Shown: one piece after another, positions 24,455 to 37,000 of the stretch
How the letters are laid out: each line of letters starts with the position of its first letter
Position numbering within the stretch: the stretch's first letter is position 1
Source: Durusdinium trenchii
Taxonomy: Eukaryota; Sar; Dinophyceae; Suessiales; Symbiodiniaceae
Direction: 5' to 3'
Assembly (NCBI GenBank): GCA_963970005.1
Contig: CAXAMN010021385.1
Span: 679,092-743,091 of the forward strand
DNA: 64,000 bases
Notes under the pieces: generated by a model
The model's input: the letters and a program-made list of their open reading frames with translations, nothing else
Told to the model about the DNA's origin: nothing
The model's database searches: none
Position numbers and translations under genes: made by a program

Positions 24455-25527
24455 TTGGATGAAGAAGACTTGAGACTTGCGCTACTGAACTGGTGGTATC
24501 CACGTGTCCCCTCGTTCAATGAACCAGAGGATGAAGACCTGCTTGCCGTCTCCAAGCCACCCTTCTTGCGTGTTACTCCAGTACACAGGCAGGACATAGA
24601 ATGGACATTTACACGAGGTCGTCCTGCTGGTGTGCAGGTTTGTGGGCAAGTCCTTGACAAATCAGGCTGGATGTTGAAGAGTCAGATTGTGTTTTCATGT
24701 TCTCTCTCTCTCTCTCTCAGGTGCTGGGATACCTTCAAGCCACCTATGGGGAGGAGCCCAGACCCTGGATGAACTAAACTCCAAGAAACATGTTGGACTA
24801 ACAGTTTCAGGTACGACTCTCCAATGGTTCTGCATCGTTTAGTTGGGCCCTTGGATTTCTTGACCAACGATTCAAGTTGAGTGCCGGCCACTTGTCAGGA
24901 CCAGACCACCAGCGGCTTAGTTCTTTGTGCAAAAAACAAGGACCGCTGTGACAAGCATCCTCGCCCTTGCAGTGCTATCCCTTGACAATTCAGACCACCT
25001 GGTGCCACACAAGTTCAGCAGGTATTGACATGGAGGATTCGTTCATGTATTTTCATGTCAGTGTGTGTAATCAAAAAGTGGGACTTCTCGATCATTGGTT
25101 TTTGGTCCAGCTTTTCCCAGGGCCTACGGCCTATGTCATATTTCAAGACACAAAGGTCGTTCACTGTTTTTAATCGTTGCAGGAGGCTGCTCGGATTTGT
25201 GGTGCCGGAGTCCAAGAGGGTTCGGCCTACTCCCTTAGCTTCCATGTAATGTACCACGTGGTGAGGAACGCTGGCACGATGAGGAGTGCAAGAAGGACAA
25301 CTCAATTCAGCATATCGAGCTTTGCAGTCCTTGCTAGATTAAGAAAAGGATCCAGGTATGATCATGTTTGACTCTTTGTTGTTCCAGGAATACCTTGCCA
25401 TCGCCTTGCCCACAGCGTCCTGCCAACTGAGCAATGTGGGTGATATGCTGGTTTGCCCTCAGCCCGCCGTTCAGCTGCTGTTCGATTCCTTTGCCTTTGA
25501 GAAGACACGACAATTGATTCAGTTGCT
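24455..25527 (+). CDS. Orphan multi-exon gene, function unknown
   Basis: Candidate exons: 24,455 to about 24,638 (MDEEDLRLALLNWWYPRVPS in its first part, acidic then basic); about 24,728-24,811 (GAQTLDELNSKKHVGLTVS); about 24,971-25,018 (VLSLDNSDHLVPHKF); about 25,184-25,282 (GAGVQEGSAYSLSFHVMYH); about 25,386-25,540 (EYLAIALPTASCQLSNVGD), running into minisatellite B. Acceptor AGs, several preceded by pyrimidine tracts, precede most of them. No domain is recognised. It ends shortly before the PDE12-like gene, whose N-terminus is not clear, so some of these exons could belong to that gene. Confidence 0.45.
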
Positions 25528-25592
25528 ACTAGGAGCAAGGACGCTACTAGGGGCTCCTGGCATTGCTACTAGGAACAAGGACGCTACTAGTA
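25527..25592. repeat. Minisatellite family B
   Basis: Three units built from CTACTAGGAGCAAGGACG and GCTACTAGGGGCTCCTGG. The preceding open frame reads into the repeat, so the true exon end probably lies upstream. Confidence 0.8.
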
Positions 25593-26519
25593 TTGGATTT
25601 TCAACCTCCATGTGGAAGTTGCTCAAAAAGTGTGACCTCAGCCTCAGCCCTCAGCTGTCGAAACATTCAATACTCCAGGCACCTTGCAGGTGCACGGGAC
25701 ATGATTCACAGATGCCTGCACATTCCACCTTTGTTATAGTGGTTGGTATAAGTACAACCCAAACTCTATATATAATATATAGCCGGTATTTCCATTTGTA
25801 GCTCTATTATTCTGAGACAAACAGAAGTCCTAACAAGAAGAAGTCCTCGGCAGACCCTCTTGTCAATTCGGATGATACACTCATTGCGGCCGTCTGAGCC
25901 TGTACGGCGCTTGCTCCGGGCCCCACACCCTTTGGGACGCCATGTACATCCTTTCCGGGTACAGGCTGGAATGACAAAATCAGAAATGACAGATTCAGAT
26001 ATATGTTGTGGATGTATCTCTTGAATTGTTTTCCAAAGCCAAGAACCATTTTAATTATTAATGGCACATAATATGATGGAAGCCGCTCTCAAGTAAAAAG
26101 CGGCAAGGTTCACTCAGTCAGTGGCGATCGTAGAGTTCAGAAATGGCCGGGCCCCACAACTGATGCTGGTATCCGGTATACAAGGATTGGTATTCTTTTT
26201 TCATGCTAGGTCCGCACTTGATGTACGCTGGACGACTGTGAAGATCTGACAGCTTGGCCACTCCTCCAACGCCTCCCAACGATAGAACAAACATAGTAAG
26301 AGGCAATAACAGCCAGCACTGAAGTTCACACGTGTGTATGTGTACCACACACACACATGCCCGTGCGCAAGACTGCCGCAATGACTTGCGATTGGAGTCT
26401 TAGCATCTTGATATTCGTAACATAATATGATTTAATATATATATATGATTTTTTTATAGGGTGTTTCCTCCTACCTCAATTGAGATGTTCATCGGTTCTA
26501 ATTTCACTGTATGAACAGG

Positions 26520-29500
26520 TTTGAGATTTCCTCGGAGGCGACATGGAGCAGATCAGCCACGTGCAGTGCCTGTACAGTAGTGGCCTTTGCGCATCGCCCA
26601 GCTCGGAAATCCATCGCATGCGGCGTCACCAGCACCAGAGTGGAGCTGGACCTGGAGACACTCGAGGTACCTTTGCCTTGAAAGATGAAAGCGGTTTTGG
26701 TACTCTCACTCCGTTTGCTTTCAGTTCTGATTTCAAGCATGATATGTTGTATCTCGAAGTGGTTTGCTTGCATACCCAGACCAGTGATGCTTGGCTAGAT
26801 ATCCTTTTCAGGTCATGGATGTCTTCTGTGAAGAAGATGGACCAGTGCGAATTCACATGAAGTCGCCCCTGGATGGCTCTGCGAGACAATTTGACCGCCC
26901 TCGTGACCAGCAACTCCAGAAAACTTTGCAGCGAATGGCCTTGACCCTTAAGAGGGGTCCAAAGAAGAAGACCAAAACGAAGAAAGCCATGCTGAGAACT
27001 AAGGAGGCTCAACAAGACATACAACAAGTGTCCTCCAGTGAAAGATCGTCTCAAAGCCAGAGTGATAACATTGCAAGCCAGGTGCAGCTAGTGGAACCTG
27101 ACGACTGTTTATATGACAACCAGGGGCAACCGATCAACGATCTTCTTCCACTGGCTGATGCTTTCACATCGGCGAGGAAACCGACATGCCTGATGCTTGG
27201 CAGCGATCTCAGAACTCTCAGAAATCATTCAATGCACTTGATCAGTTAAAGGGTCTTTTGCGCCTTGCTCCAGTCAAATTACCTTCCATCTTTCAAGCAA
27301 TGACTTGCGGTCTTCGCCCTACTTCTTCACTGATGCGAATTGAAATCAACTTGATGCAAAATATAGAAACCGCAATGTAAGGTGGCCGGAGGTACCGGAT
27401 TCGCCTGAACCGGCCGCTTGTGAAGACAATCACTTGCGGTGGCCAGCCAATGGCTGGGTTTCGTTTGGTGCCAGTGGCACACTGGGATGGTGAGCAATCC
27501 ATCCGATGGGAATGGCGGACCTCTTCCGGTGAGTTGTTGGCAAGGACACGCTGCTTCACACCGACAGAGGCCTATCACTTGAATGAATATGACATGGAAG
27601 ACGATAGTGGGACCTGAGTCAAGCCGGTGTAAATGGACTGCACATGTGCCATGGTAGGCAAGGCTTGATAGAGGTTGTTCATAGTTGTTCATGTGCTGGA
27701 TCAAGCGTGAATGGACAAATTGGCAGCCATGCCAAGTAGGACAAAGTTCGTTGATCATGTACTAGTTGACGCTGACACACGAGGCGGATGTTGGCTCACG
27801 CTTGGAAGTCGTCGCCCGACCACCTTTGGCCGAAGATGAACAGATGAGTCGACTCCTTGGAGTGGATGACGATCAGGCAAAGTGCTCAGCAGATTGTTCG
27901 TAGCTAATTATTTTCAGTGCCACGCAGTTTTGCACCGTGTTCTTTTCTACCTCAAAGAACATGAAGATTCGCGAACGGGTTTGTTGGAAGCAACGCAACA
28001 TCATGTCTTCGAAGTTGGCAAAGATGCTTTCGAAAGGCAGCTGCCCGTCTAAGCTTTGAAGCGGTGGCAAAGGCGCCTCCCTTCCCACCGGGCTTAGCAG
28101 CGGAGCGTGAAGAGGCGCCAAAAATGTGACAATGTTTTCAACGTACAGTTTGCCTGACGTTTGATGCATATTGATTCATACGCTCCAAGAACATCATCAC
28201 AGTCCGTGTTGGAACTATACTTTTTAAACCAGTTATGATTCATCATGCTTCACACTCAAGTTCTCTTGATTCTGCTCTTGACATTTCCCAGTCCACATAT
28301 TGTCTCGCATCTCCAGCCCCCTGCTGCAAGTTTGATCATACTTTTGTTCCTGGTTGTGGACCCCAAATCAGCTCATCCTGCATGACGGCCTTTTGCACAT
28401 GTTCAACTGATGTTCAAGGGTGTCTCATGCCGTTTGAGGAGATGCAGAGACAAAAGTTGAGCTGGCAATTGCAGCATGTGACGCCCCTCAGTGCGACCGG
28501 ACTCAGTGGCTGTTGCTCAACAGATTCATTGTCTTCAGTGCATTCAGAGATCATAGAGGATTTGTTTTGTATCTTTGAACAAATGAAACGCCGAAAGCTA
28601 ACAAGCGCATCGCAAACGACTGACCTTTGCAACAAATCATTGCAACAACCTTAGGACAAGAGCAATTTCAGAGTGTTGAGCTACAACATGCTGGCAGATG
28701 CCTACAGGCAGCCCACATTTACCAAGCTTGCACGCTGATTTAGTCCGAGCTTAGGAGCTTCTGAGCTTCAATTTGCAAGAAGCCCTCCAACATGCAGTTT
28801 TTAAATGCCAAAACTGAAGCTTAACCAAAGCGACGCGTAGGCATTGTTGGGACTACATATTTCCCTATTGCGATCCCGAGACATTGCTACCAGAAAGGAG
28901 GCAGCGGGCACAAGCTGCACGTCGTCTTGTCAAGTGAGTTTTCCAAAAATCATCTAGCAAAATATTGTATCCACGTGTCACATGCAGTTTTTTTAGCAGT
29001 TTTCGTAGACTTTAATATGCCTTCACCCCTGTGCCTCAGGCTTCAACTTTGTCGACAGGAAGTCTCGGACTCAAACCTAAATGCCTCGCTTCGTGGCTGA
29101 CCAAGTTTGCGGCATGTTAAAAGGGATCTCTTACTTTTTACGCCGCAAAGTGACAGCCAGCCGAGTGATCGTACAGGTTTGCACCTTCAATGCTGACATC
29201 ATGGCTCTGCAGGAAGTCGATGCATTTTGGTATAAGGACGGAATGTGACTCTTTGTCACCATAAATCGTGCTTGTCCTTTGCTTCTGCAAAACACCTACG
29301 TAGTATTGTGGTTTCCTTTCTCTCTCTAGAACAGAAACAGTCTCCCGGCCCTGGCATGGCTGTTGCCGCAGCCTCTTTTTGTGCTCATTTTCCCGCCGTT
29401 CTCGGCGCTGCAGCACGGCCAGAAAATATCAACATTAACTACAATGACTGGGCAGTCACACCCAGCAGCAACCTGATTGATGCCCAGCAATAATTGCACA

Positions 29501-32500
29501 TCCTCTTCGGTTGGCTGAGACAACTTGCAATGAGTTGCTCCTGGTTATGTTGTGAAGAAAAAGTGGATGGAAAAAGGTAGTTTCGAATATCACTTAGAAC
29601 TTAGAATTATTTGGAATTTGTTTGTTCACTTCCACTATACACACAATATGATGACAGATGAGAGGGGGCTTTGCTTGAAGCAAAACACTTAATAACTGAT
29701 GTCCCCTTTCACCTCCCCAATCATGAACCGATTATTGCCTTTGGAGTCAAAAGCTTCGGCCAAGCGTGACAGACTTTCACATCATGCGGTGACGCCATGC
29801 ACGGGCGGCGGCAAAGAAGCCATAGTAGCAGCCTCAGATGTTTGTCCAGTAACAACTCGGGGAGTCCTTCACATCGACGAAGCATGATTTGATTCCCGGT
29901 TCGCTGCGTGTCGGGAGGATAATGAATTTGAGCGCTCAGCTGACCGTATCACTATAATAAGTTGGGTGTGCTCAATCCTTTTGTTGTGTTGGTGTCCAAC
30001 TGGGTCACCCACAACTCTTCTCACAAATGCTTCAAATTCATGTAGGACACCAAATCCAGCGATTGTAAAAGGGGCCTTGTAGATCTTGTAGGAAGTACAC
30101 TTGTTTTACATCAACCATCAGGACATATCAGGACCATGCGTCAACATCGGACTTTTGCTCCACCCCAGTTGATGGATTTCCAACCTTCGTGAGGAACAGG
30201 AAGGAAAGTTATGTGATGTCCAGAATGAATTCCGAAGGTCTGAACACAGGGCTGGCACGCTGACTTTGTTCCTAGTAGCGTCCTTGCTCCTAATAGCGAT
30301 GCCAGGAGCCCCTAGTAGCGTTCATGCTCCTTAAGGAAAGGTGTTGGTTATTTGCTGATGTCCATACCTTTTGCTCCTTCAGGCTTTGACGAGGATCAGG
30401 ATGGCGAGTGGTGGCCACCGCCTTTGACGGAGCAAGATGTGGCGACGCGCCAGCGTGCCACACGGCTCTTGCAGGTTGGAAGTGCACACAAAAGGACATG
30501 GAATTAATGATAATTAATGCCATGCTGACATACCTCCACATTAGCATTCCAACATATCTTTCCGGTAACGCAATTCCTGGGAGGCGATCCGGCAAATACC
30601 ACTGGTATACTATGACATCAAGGCATGGGAAAACCAGCATGAGAATGTCTTCTCGCTCTTTCGACAAGGCAGGAGGGCAAGTGTCACGATTGCACCACTG
30701 CATGTATCGTGATCTCTTCTCACACTATATTCACACATATTCACACGATCCAATTGTATCCACCTTGAGCACTCAGCGTTTGCAATTTTCAGGATGTTTG
30801 GATGCTGCGAACTCCAACATCCTCGAAGCACCTTTATACAACAATCGGCAAATTGAGGATGCCTGGCTCTTCTTGTTGGAGATGAGACGAAGGCACAAGA
30901 ATCGAGGGAAACACGTGCAAGAATGCGCTCGTGTTCTTGGTGCTTCCTACAACTGGTCCATTGTGCTTCAGGGTTCCAAGAAAGTCCTGGAGGCATTGAA
31001 TGACTTGCCCCAGGAGGTTTGCACAGAGATTTTGGAAGGTGCAGATGCGCATGAGCTGCTCCGAAGTATCTACCCGCAGCGACGTCCAAGACGCGATGAT
31101 TGGATGAACACACCCAGCAGTTTGCCTGCGAATGGCTGGAGTGACTCAGACCCAAGCTGGATGGGGAAGGACACACCCAACGGCGCTGGTACTCGTGATG
31201 CATGGCCAGATGCAGCGTGGCCGGATGCGGGCCGTACAAAAAACCCCTTCAAAGCAGAAGGGGTGGCGACAGAATGGCCAGATCCACCGGCTCAAGTTCC
31301 ACAAACGCCAGGCTGGGGGGAGGGCAAGGTTGGTGAGTACTGCAAATTAGCTATATACATGGTATGATTCTGACGAGAAACGAACTCAAGTGGAATTGTT
31401 GTTCATACATTCATAATACTATTTTGACCGAAACCTTTGCAGTAGTGTTACAATTTCCATAGCGCTTTGGGCTACAGTATCCTCGTCCTCAAACCAGCCT
31501 AGGTCAGCGAGACGTCTTCCCTGGTCCGACTGGTGGGAGCTTTGCCTCTGTTTCTTGGCTTTTTGTCTTTCTCCTCTTCGTACGAGTATATCTGCAGATT
31601 TATCCACCAACAGGACCAGTGAGCCACCAGACATACTGTCGCAGGACGAAATCCCGTACCACCTGCGATGGGTGGACAAAGAATTGACGGTGTGCTGCGA
31701 GTCTTAGTCTTTTTTTGGGCCCGATGACCTCCAACCTAATAGCGATGGCCTCCAACCTATATAATAGTCTTAAAGTAGGTCGGTTTAGAATTCCTCCAAC
31801 AGTAGTTACAGACAAAATGATTACACAGTGGCCGACGCGATCCTTCTGGGGGTGTGCCTTCCTCCACACAGTACTGGGCAACTCTGACTTGGTGGACCGA
31901 CTGCAATTGCTGTCACCAAGGCAGCGGCCATTCCTGACGCTTGCCGAAAACACTTGAATATCTATTATTGTTACTAACTTAATCTAACTTAAAACCATTG
32001 TTTGTTCTACACACTTCTCTCAAGGACAGGCAGTTTCTCAGTCGCAGGGATGTTTGCCAGCTCGTGTATATACAAGAAGCTGCAGCGATTTAGAGCCAAG
32101 GAGAAGTCAGCTTTTGGGAGGCACCGGCTCACGGCATGTTGTGATGTCGTTTGGAGGGAGGCACAGCTAGGCAGCCAAGTTAGTGCAGGTTTCAGGTTCC
32201 ACATGATGTTGAGTGCTAGACCATGGCTGTTGTTGTTTTCTGCTGCTTCGTTCAACCATGTTTTGGGTTCCTGTAGCCAGCCATTGCTGGAAATATACTC
32301 AGAATCCTAGGTTGTGACTTGTTCGGAGAGAATGTCAATTGAAGTTCAAGGAACATACATTTTAGATCAGAGTAGATATCGAGTTATTCGAGTTTGTTTG
32401 CTGATCTGGAGTGCCAGGCCAGATACCAACCCCTTTCGCAAGGAGGCCTCGCCGAAGAGCGGCAATCCTTTCAACGCACTGCGCCTAGTAGTTTCGTGCT

Positions 32501-35500
32501 GTCTTTGTGACATGTGCGGCATGTTTCGTGCAGTTTTACAGCTTTTTCAACAGCTCCCTAAAGGAACCCTGCTTCACCGAAAGGTGGGCCAATACGGTAA
32601 TCAAAGTACCGTTTGTTTTCGTTGATTTCAAGCACCAGCCTTCATTTTCTTCCGCCCATGTCAACGACCTCGAGGACCCAAACACAGCTAGCCACGCACC
32701 TCCCAAGTGTTGTGAACAAAGTCTGGCAGTTCTTGGCTTAGCCGTGTGCCATAGCGCAAGTAGAATCGGATGATCAGTCTGAATATCCCACTCTCCACTC
32801 GTGGTCAGTCACAGAGTGCCAAGTTCCCCTGCAATGACTGTCTCGAAGCCAAAGCCCGCATAATTAACTCTAGCGGGGTACACACACACAGCAGGAGTGT
32901 TTTTTTTTTAGTTTGACGGGGTCACCGGGTCTCGTCGGTGGAAGCGTTTTACTTTCGGCCACGCGTCCGATCCGAGCTGATCTTGCCCTTTGTTCCTACT
33001 AGCTTCTTGTTACTAGTAGCGATGCCAGGAGCCCCTAGTAGCGTCCTTGCTCCTAGTAGCGATGCCCTTTGCTCCTAGTAGCGTCCTTGTTTGTCGTTTG
33101 GTTTTCCCATTTTGTGTGATTTTATTGGATTTCGCCGACTCGCCTGTGTTACTCCTCCGTTTGATCCTGCATGGTTGTTTCTTGGGGCTACTTGGACTTG
33201 GACTGTTCATATTTGCACGCGCTTCTGGACTTCATTTTGGGATGTGCCCCTGCATCCACGCCGTGGCCGCTCCAACTCCTGCCTGTTCGTTGCTCCTACG
33301 AACTTGGATGTTTATCATGGACTTCGCACGAAAGAGTGGGGTCTTCGAGCTTCCAAGAAATTGTTTGATAGCTTGCATCGCTGGGCTAGTTGGGCAGGAA
33401 GTTACCGGCATCAAGCAACCATGCGCCTCAAAGCGGGGTTCCCCATTATGTAGTTACAGAGAATACGACTATATAGTAGCCGACGCAATCCTTCTAGGTT
33501 TTTCCTTCCTGCACACAGTACTGGGCAACTCTGACTTGGTGCACCGATTGCAATCGCTGTCACCAAGGCAGCGGCCATTCCTGATGCTTGCCTTGAACGA
33601 CTTGAAATATCTTGAAATGTACTTTGTTACTAACCTAAACCATTGTGTTTTTTTTTTTGTGGTTTCCACACACTCCTCTCAAGGGCAGGCTGCTCCTCAG
33701 TCGCAGGGATGTTTGCCAGCTCGTGTATATACAAGAAGCTGCAGCGATTTAGAGCCAAGGAGAAGTCAGCTTTTGGGAGGCACCAGCTCACGGCATGTTG
33801 TGATGTCGTTTGGAGGGAGGCACAGCTAGGCAGCCAAGTTAGTGCAGGTTTCAGGTTCCACATGATGTTGAGTGCTAGACCATGGCTGTTGTTGTTTTCT
33901 GCTGCTTCGTTCAACCATGTTTTGGGTTCCTGTAGCCAGCCATTGCTGGAAAGATACTCAGAATCCTAGGAATCCTAGGTCCTACAGTAGGTTGTGACTT
34001 TTTTGGAGAGAATGTCAATTGAAGTTCAAGGAACATAAATTTTAGATTCAGAATAGTTATTCGAGTTTGTTTGCTGATCTGGAGTGCCAGGCCAGATACC
34101 AACCCCTTTCGGAAGGAGGTTGCGCCGAAGAGCGGCAATCCTTTCCACGCACAGCGGATTCCAGCGGGCGTGTGAAAAATGGTTCGCAGAACATGCCTTT
34201 GCTGCGTCAAACCTAGATTTTGCATGCCCAGTATGTAACCATATCAATAAGCTTTACAGTAGTATTTAGGCAAGTGCTGCAAGACTTGCCAGGCACACTT
34301 GAATTGGGACTGCTGCTTGTTTAGGACTACTGGCAGCCACAGTTTGCTGTGGACGGGTATGGCTGTTGCTTTACAAAGAAGGCCAGGCTTTACGGCTGGC
34401 ACCTTTTTGACTGTCCGAGTTGTCGATGAACATGGGATCAACATCAACATCAGAGATCACCTAACCTAGAGTTTATGGATCACCTTGTTCACTTATATTA
34501 TAGCAATGGCCTCCAACCTTAGTAGCAATGGCTTCCAACCTAATAGCAATGGCCTCCAACCTAAAAGCGATGGCCTCCAACCTAATACTCGTAGCGATGG
34601 CCTCCAACCTAATAGCAATAGCCTCCAACCAAATCGCAATGGCCTCCAACATAGGATAGAGATCACCCTGTTCACTGTTCTTTGATTAACGTTTGGTCAC
34701 CTTGTGCCGGTCAGTGGATGTCGCTGGTCAGTTTGCCACTTGTGCCCTCAAGGCATCTGGCTCTGGCGAGGGCTGCTTGCTTGCGTACAAAGAGAAGGCA
34801 GACCGGGCAGATTGCAGATACACGAGCTCGGTCTTTGGTGAAAGAATCATGCTTGCACAGATGCACGCAGATCAAAACTACTCAAGGCCGGTGGTAAGTG
34901 CATTTTCCTGCTTGTCCGTAATGGAGTCACATAATACATGGCATTCCACCAGTGTGACCACTGTTTTCAGATGTTCTCAGCTGGTGTTGGACAGACTCGT
35001 GGGCACTTGAAGGATGCTTTGTACTGCGAACGAAGTCATCAGGCCTTTGAGCTTTTGGACCTTGTGGAGCTTCCTCTCCGTGAGCGACCCAGGTGCGGTA
35101 TGGTGGACATGATAAGCATGTTCAGGATGTACTTCAGGGTGTTTCGAGTAGGCTCGATCTCGCTGTGAAGTCAGCAGTGATTCACACTGCTCGTAAGACA
35201 CTGCATGGAAGCTTCAGCCTTGGGCCAGGAGTGGAGTCGTCCAAGTGGCAGCCCGTGATGAGGCAGAAAAGACCATGCAGCAGTCACGTTTGAGACCTGC
35301 AAGCCATTTGAGCAAATCACAAGCACTGGGCATGTAGCTTGCACTTGAATCACATTTGCCTAGTTTCAATCGCCCGATTGTGCAAATGGCCCAGGCCGTC
35401 AGATTGTCCTCCGCCGACCTGGCTGTCGGCGCTTTGCTTGGGCGTCTTCCGGCAAGGAGCCAAGCCAGAACGGCTGAAAGCCAAGAAATTGCAGGTCTGA

Positions 35501-37000
35501 AGGACCTTTGGTTGCTCGGGCATTTTTTGTGCCGCATTAGACTGTGAAAGGTAATGCAGGGTACCCTGCAGTCAGTGCAAGACAATACGTAAATCTTGTT
35601 GATTTTGTAAGAACCCACTGGGAGACCGAATCCGACGATCTGATCTGCAGCTGGTTTCAGAACAGTCTCATGTCATGTTCAAACTTGTCAAATTGTTTGG
35701 AGCATGGTAGACCCTGGTAGACCAAGGCGCTGGAAGACGTTTTCCCAAGGAGCAACCCTTAGAGAGTTAGTTATACATACATTTATTTGTGTACATAATA
35801 TTTACTGTTTGACCGTTTGGTCGGGCCTTGCGTGGACGTTCTCTCTATGATCTCAACTCACTCTATCTCACATCGCAGTTTGACTTGTGTTTGGGCCTTT
35901 CCTTTTGCTCCATAGAGAATGCACAAGGATGGTTTTGCGTAGTGCATTTGAGCCTTTGTATGTTCGAGGCTAGGCACTGTTGCCCAGCTGGCTCTCTTGA
36001 AGAGCAAGGCCAATTCTGTTCATTTCGTGTTTGCTGTGAAGTAGGGAAACTGGCGAAGAACGCCTCAGCCGCTGAGCATGAAACCCTCAGATCCGCACGG
36101 CCAGTAGATAGCTCACTGCTCAATCAGGAGCCCGACGGGCGTCTCCTTCTGGTTTGCAATACCCACTTGTACTTTGCCAACTTCGCAAGGCACCGTGAAA
36201 AAAGCTTCTTCAAAACGAGATCGATGAATCATGTAGGCTATTACAGGGCATCTTCTGTTGGTTGAGTTCATTCGGTCGGGTTTTTGAAACCGTCTTGTTG
36301 CTGAGGCATATCCGAGTTCTACAGGTGGCTCTGATCCTTGATGAGGTACCAGAGATGGTCCAAATCTGGCATGGAAACACATGGTTTAGAGATGGCACAA
36401 ACATCCAAATCATTGGATACTGTACCTGCAAGGCGGAGTCTATATGCAAGAGAGCAGAGTTTGAGTGGAAAGCTCAGTCTTTCGCCAAAGAGTAGCAAGT
36501 GATCGAGAGATGTTCAGCAATAATATATTATATGTTCATGAGACAGTTTTGCACAACGGAAAGAACTTCCGCTTGTAGGTTTGGCCAGCGGCCGGCACTA
36601 CTCTTCCTGGGTGACCTGAATAGTGAGTCTGCAGCTTCACAGACCATGGATTCAGAACACACCAGTTCAGTAGTTGACAGAAGGCTTCTTCTGAAGTCAT
36701 GCCTGCTGAGACAAGGCCGGACACTGGCGCAACTGCACTCCTGCAAGGCGGTGTTCTTTGCCCTTCTTGTTTGTTGCAAAACACCGCATTGTGGAATTGC
36801 AGATCAGTTAGAGAAGCGTTATGGTCAGTCTGCCACAAACTGCAGAGCAGAAGTTACCATAATCGGTTTTCTACCTTTGAGAGACAGTGTGTGTGTGTGT
36901 GTGTGCAAGTATACAATTATCAGCTAAAGCCTTGTCTGTCCGCCCAACAGATGACAGGCAGCGTTTCCGCTGCGCACCCAGACTGGGCCAGGTGTGCCCC
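26520..37000 (+). CDS. PDE12-like: PDE12-like 2',5'-phosphodiesterase / EEP-fold RNA exonuclease, multi-exon
   Basis: Homologue of animal PDE12, a mitochondrial enzyme that trims poly(A) and 2',5'-oligoadenylate. N-terminal region: a possible first exon at about 26,520-26,668; 26,812 to about 27,170, with a PDE12-like basic stretch; about 27,390-27,610 (QPMAGFRLVPV, RWEWRTSSGELL, FTPTEA, an Ig-like segment); about 27,763-27,880 (ADVGSRLEVVARP). Catalytic EEP domain: 28,672-28,725 (VLSYNMLADAYRQPTFTK); about 28,850-28,933 (FPYCDPETLLPERR); 29,177 to about 29,231 (ADIMALQEVDAFW, metal-binding Glu); about 34,716-34,890 (LKASGSGEGCLLAYK); about 35,030-35,290; about 36,110-36,210 (LLLVCNTHLYFANFARH); about 36,298-36,345 (IRVLQVALILDEV); about 36,580-36,630 (ALLFLGDLNSE); about 36,717-36,765 (GATALLQGGV); about 36,950-36,990 (AAHPDWA). 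The usual C-terminal DYIF and SDH blocks were not found. A 5.5 kb intron separates the LQEVD and LKASG exons. Confidence 0.82.
30267..30335. repeat. Minisatellite family B
   Basis: Three units (CCTAGTAGCGTCCTTGCTC, AATAGCGATGCCAGGAGCC and a variant) just upstream of the Trp-rich coding cluster. Confidence 0.85.
30383..31367 (+). CDS. Trp/Pro-rich unknown protein lying within the PDE12-like intron
   Basis: Exons: 30,383-30,474 (FDEDQDGEWWPPPLTEQDV), a likely short one at about 30,640-30,685 (NVFSLFRQGRR), and 30,793 to about 31,335 or to the stop at 31,365-31,367. The long exon starts with a helical segment (AWLFLLEMRRRHKNRG, EALNDLPQEVCTEILEGAD) and ends in a low-complexity tail with repeated Trp-Pro-Asp words (AWPDAAWPDAGR, ATEWPDPP). 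The reading is open on the plus strand for 319 codons. The 209-codon minus-strand frame over it is taken as a shadow. It sits between two PDE12-like exons that should code nearly adjacent residues, so it is probably a separate same-strand gene inside an intron. No family is recognised. Confidence 0.55.
31727..31763. repeat. Minisatellite family A (short array)
   Basis: Two units of GATGGCCTCCAACCTA, about 40 bp upstream of the first copy of the 0.7 kb duplication. Confidence 0.75.
31803..32485. repeat. 0.7 kb direct duplication, copy 1
   Basis: From GTAGTTACAGA to the GCGGCAATCC region this segment closely matches 33,449-34,158. The core, about 32,030-32,310, is nearly identical, including a purine-rich stretch and an open frame of about 100 codons preserved in both copies. 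The outer parts differ more, with small indels. No terminal inverted repeats or target-site duplications were seen. Confidence 0.85.
32993..33088. repeat. Minisatellite family B
   Basis: Four to five units of CTAGTAGCGATGCC and AGGAGCCCCTAGTAGCGTCC between the two copies of the 0.7 kb duplication. Confidence 0.85.
33449..34158. repeat. 0.7 kb direct duplication, copy 2
   Basis: Second copy of the segment at 31,803-32,485, same orientation, about 1.65 kb away. It carries a T11-12 run near 33,647 that is absent from copy 1, and a repeated AATCCTAGG at about 33,961-33,978 where copy 1 has one. Confidence 0.85.
34497..34655. repeat. Minisatellite family A (longest array)
   Basis: Seven units of TAGCAATGGCCTCCAACC with variable two- to seven-base spacers, in the large PDE12-like intron about 60 bp before the next exon region. 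Confidence 0.9.

Noticed and set aside
24971..25018. S-D-H block of the EEP domain
   Set aside because: N-S-D-H-L-V-P recalls the EEP catalytic His motif but lies upstream of the PDE12-like gene on the same strand, so it cannot be its C-terminus.
30610..31239. 209-codon minus-strand frame
   Set aside because: Lies opposite the better-supported Trp-rich plus-strand exon, which has a splice acceptor and a plausible helical start.
34497..34655. CRISPR-like array
   Set aside because: Units are about 22 bp with two- to seven-base spacers, lie in a eukaryotic intron and have no cas genes; this is a minisatellite.
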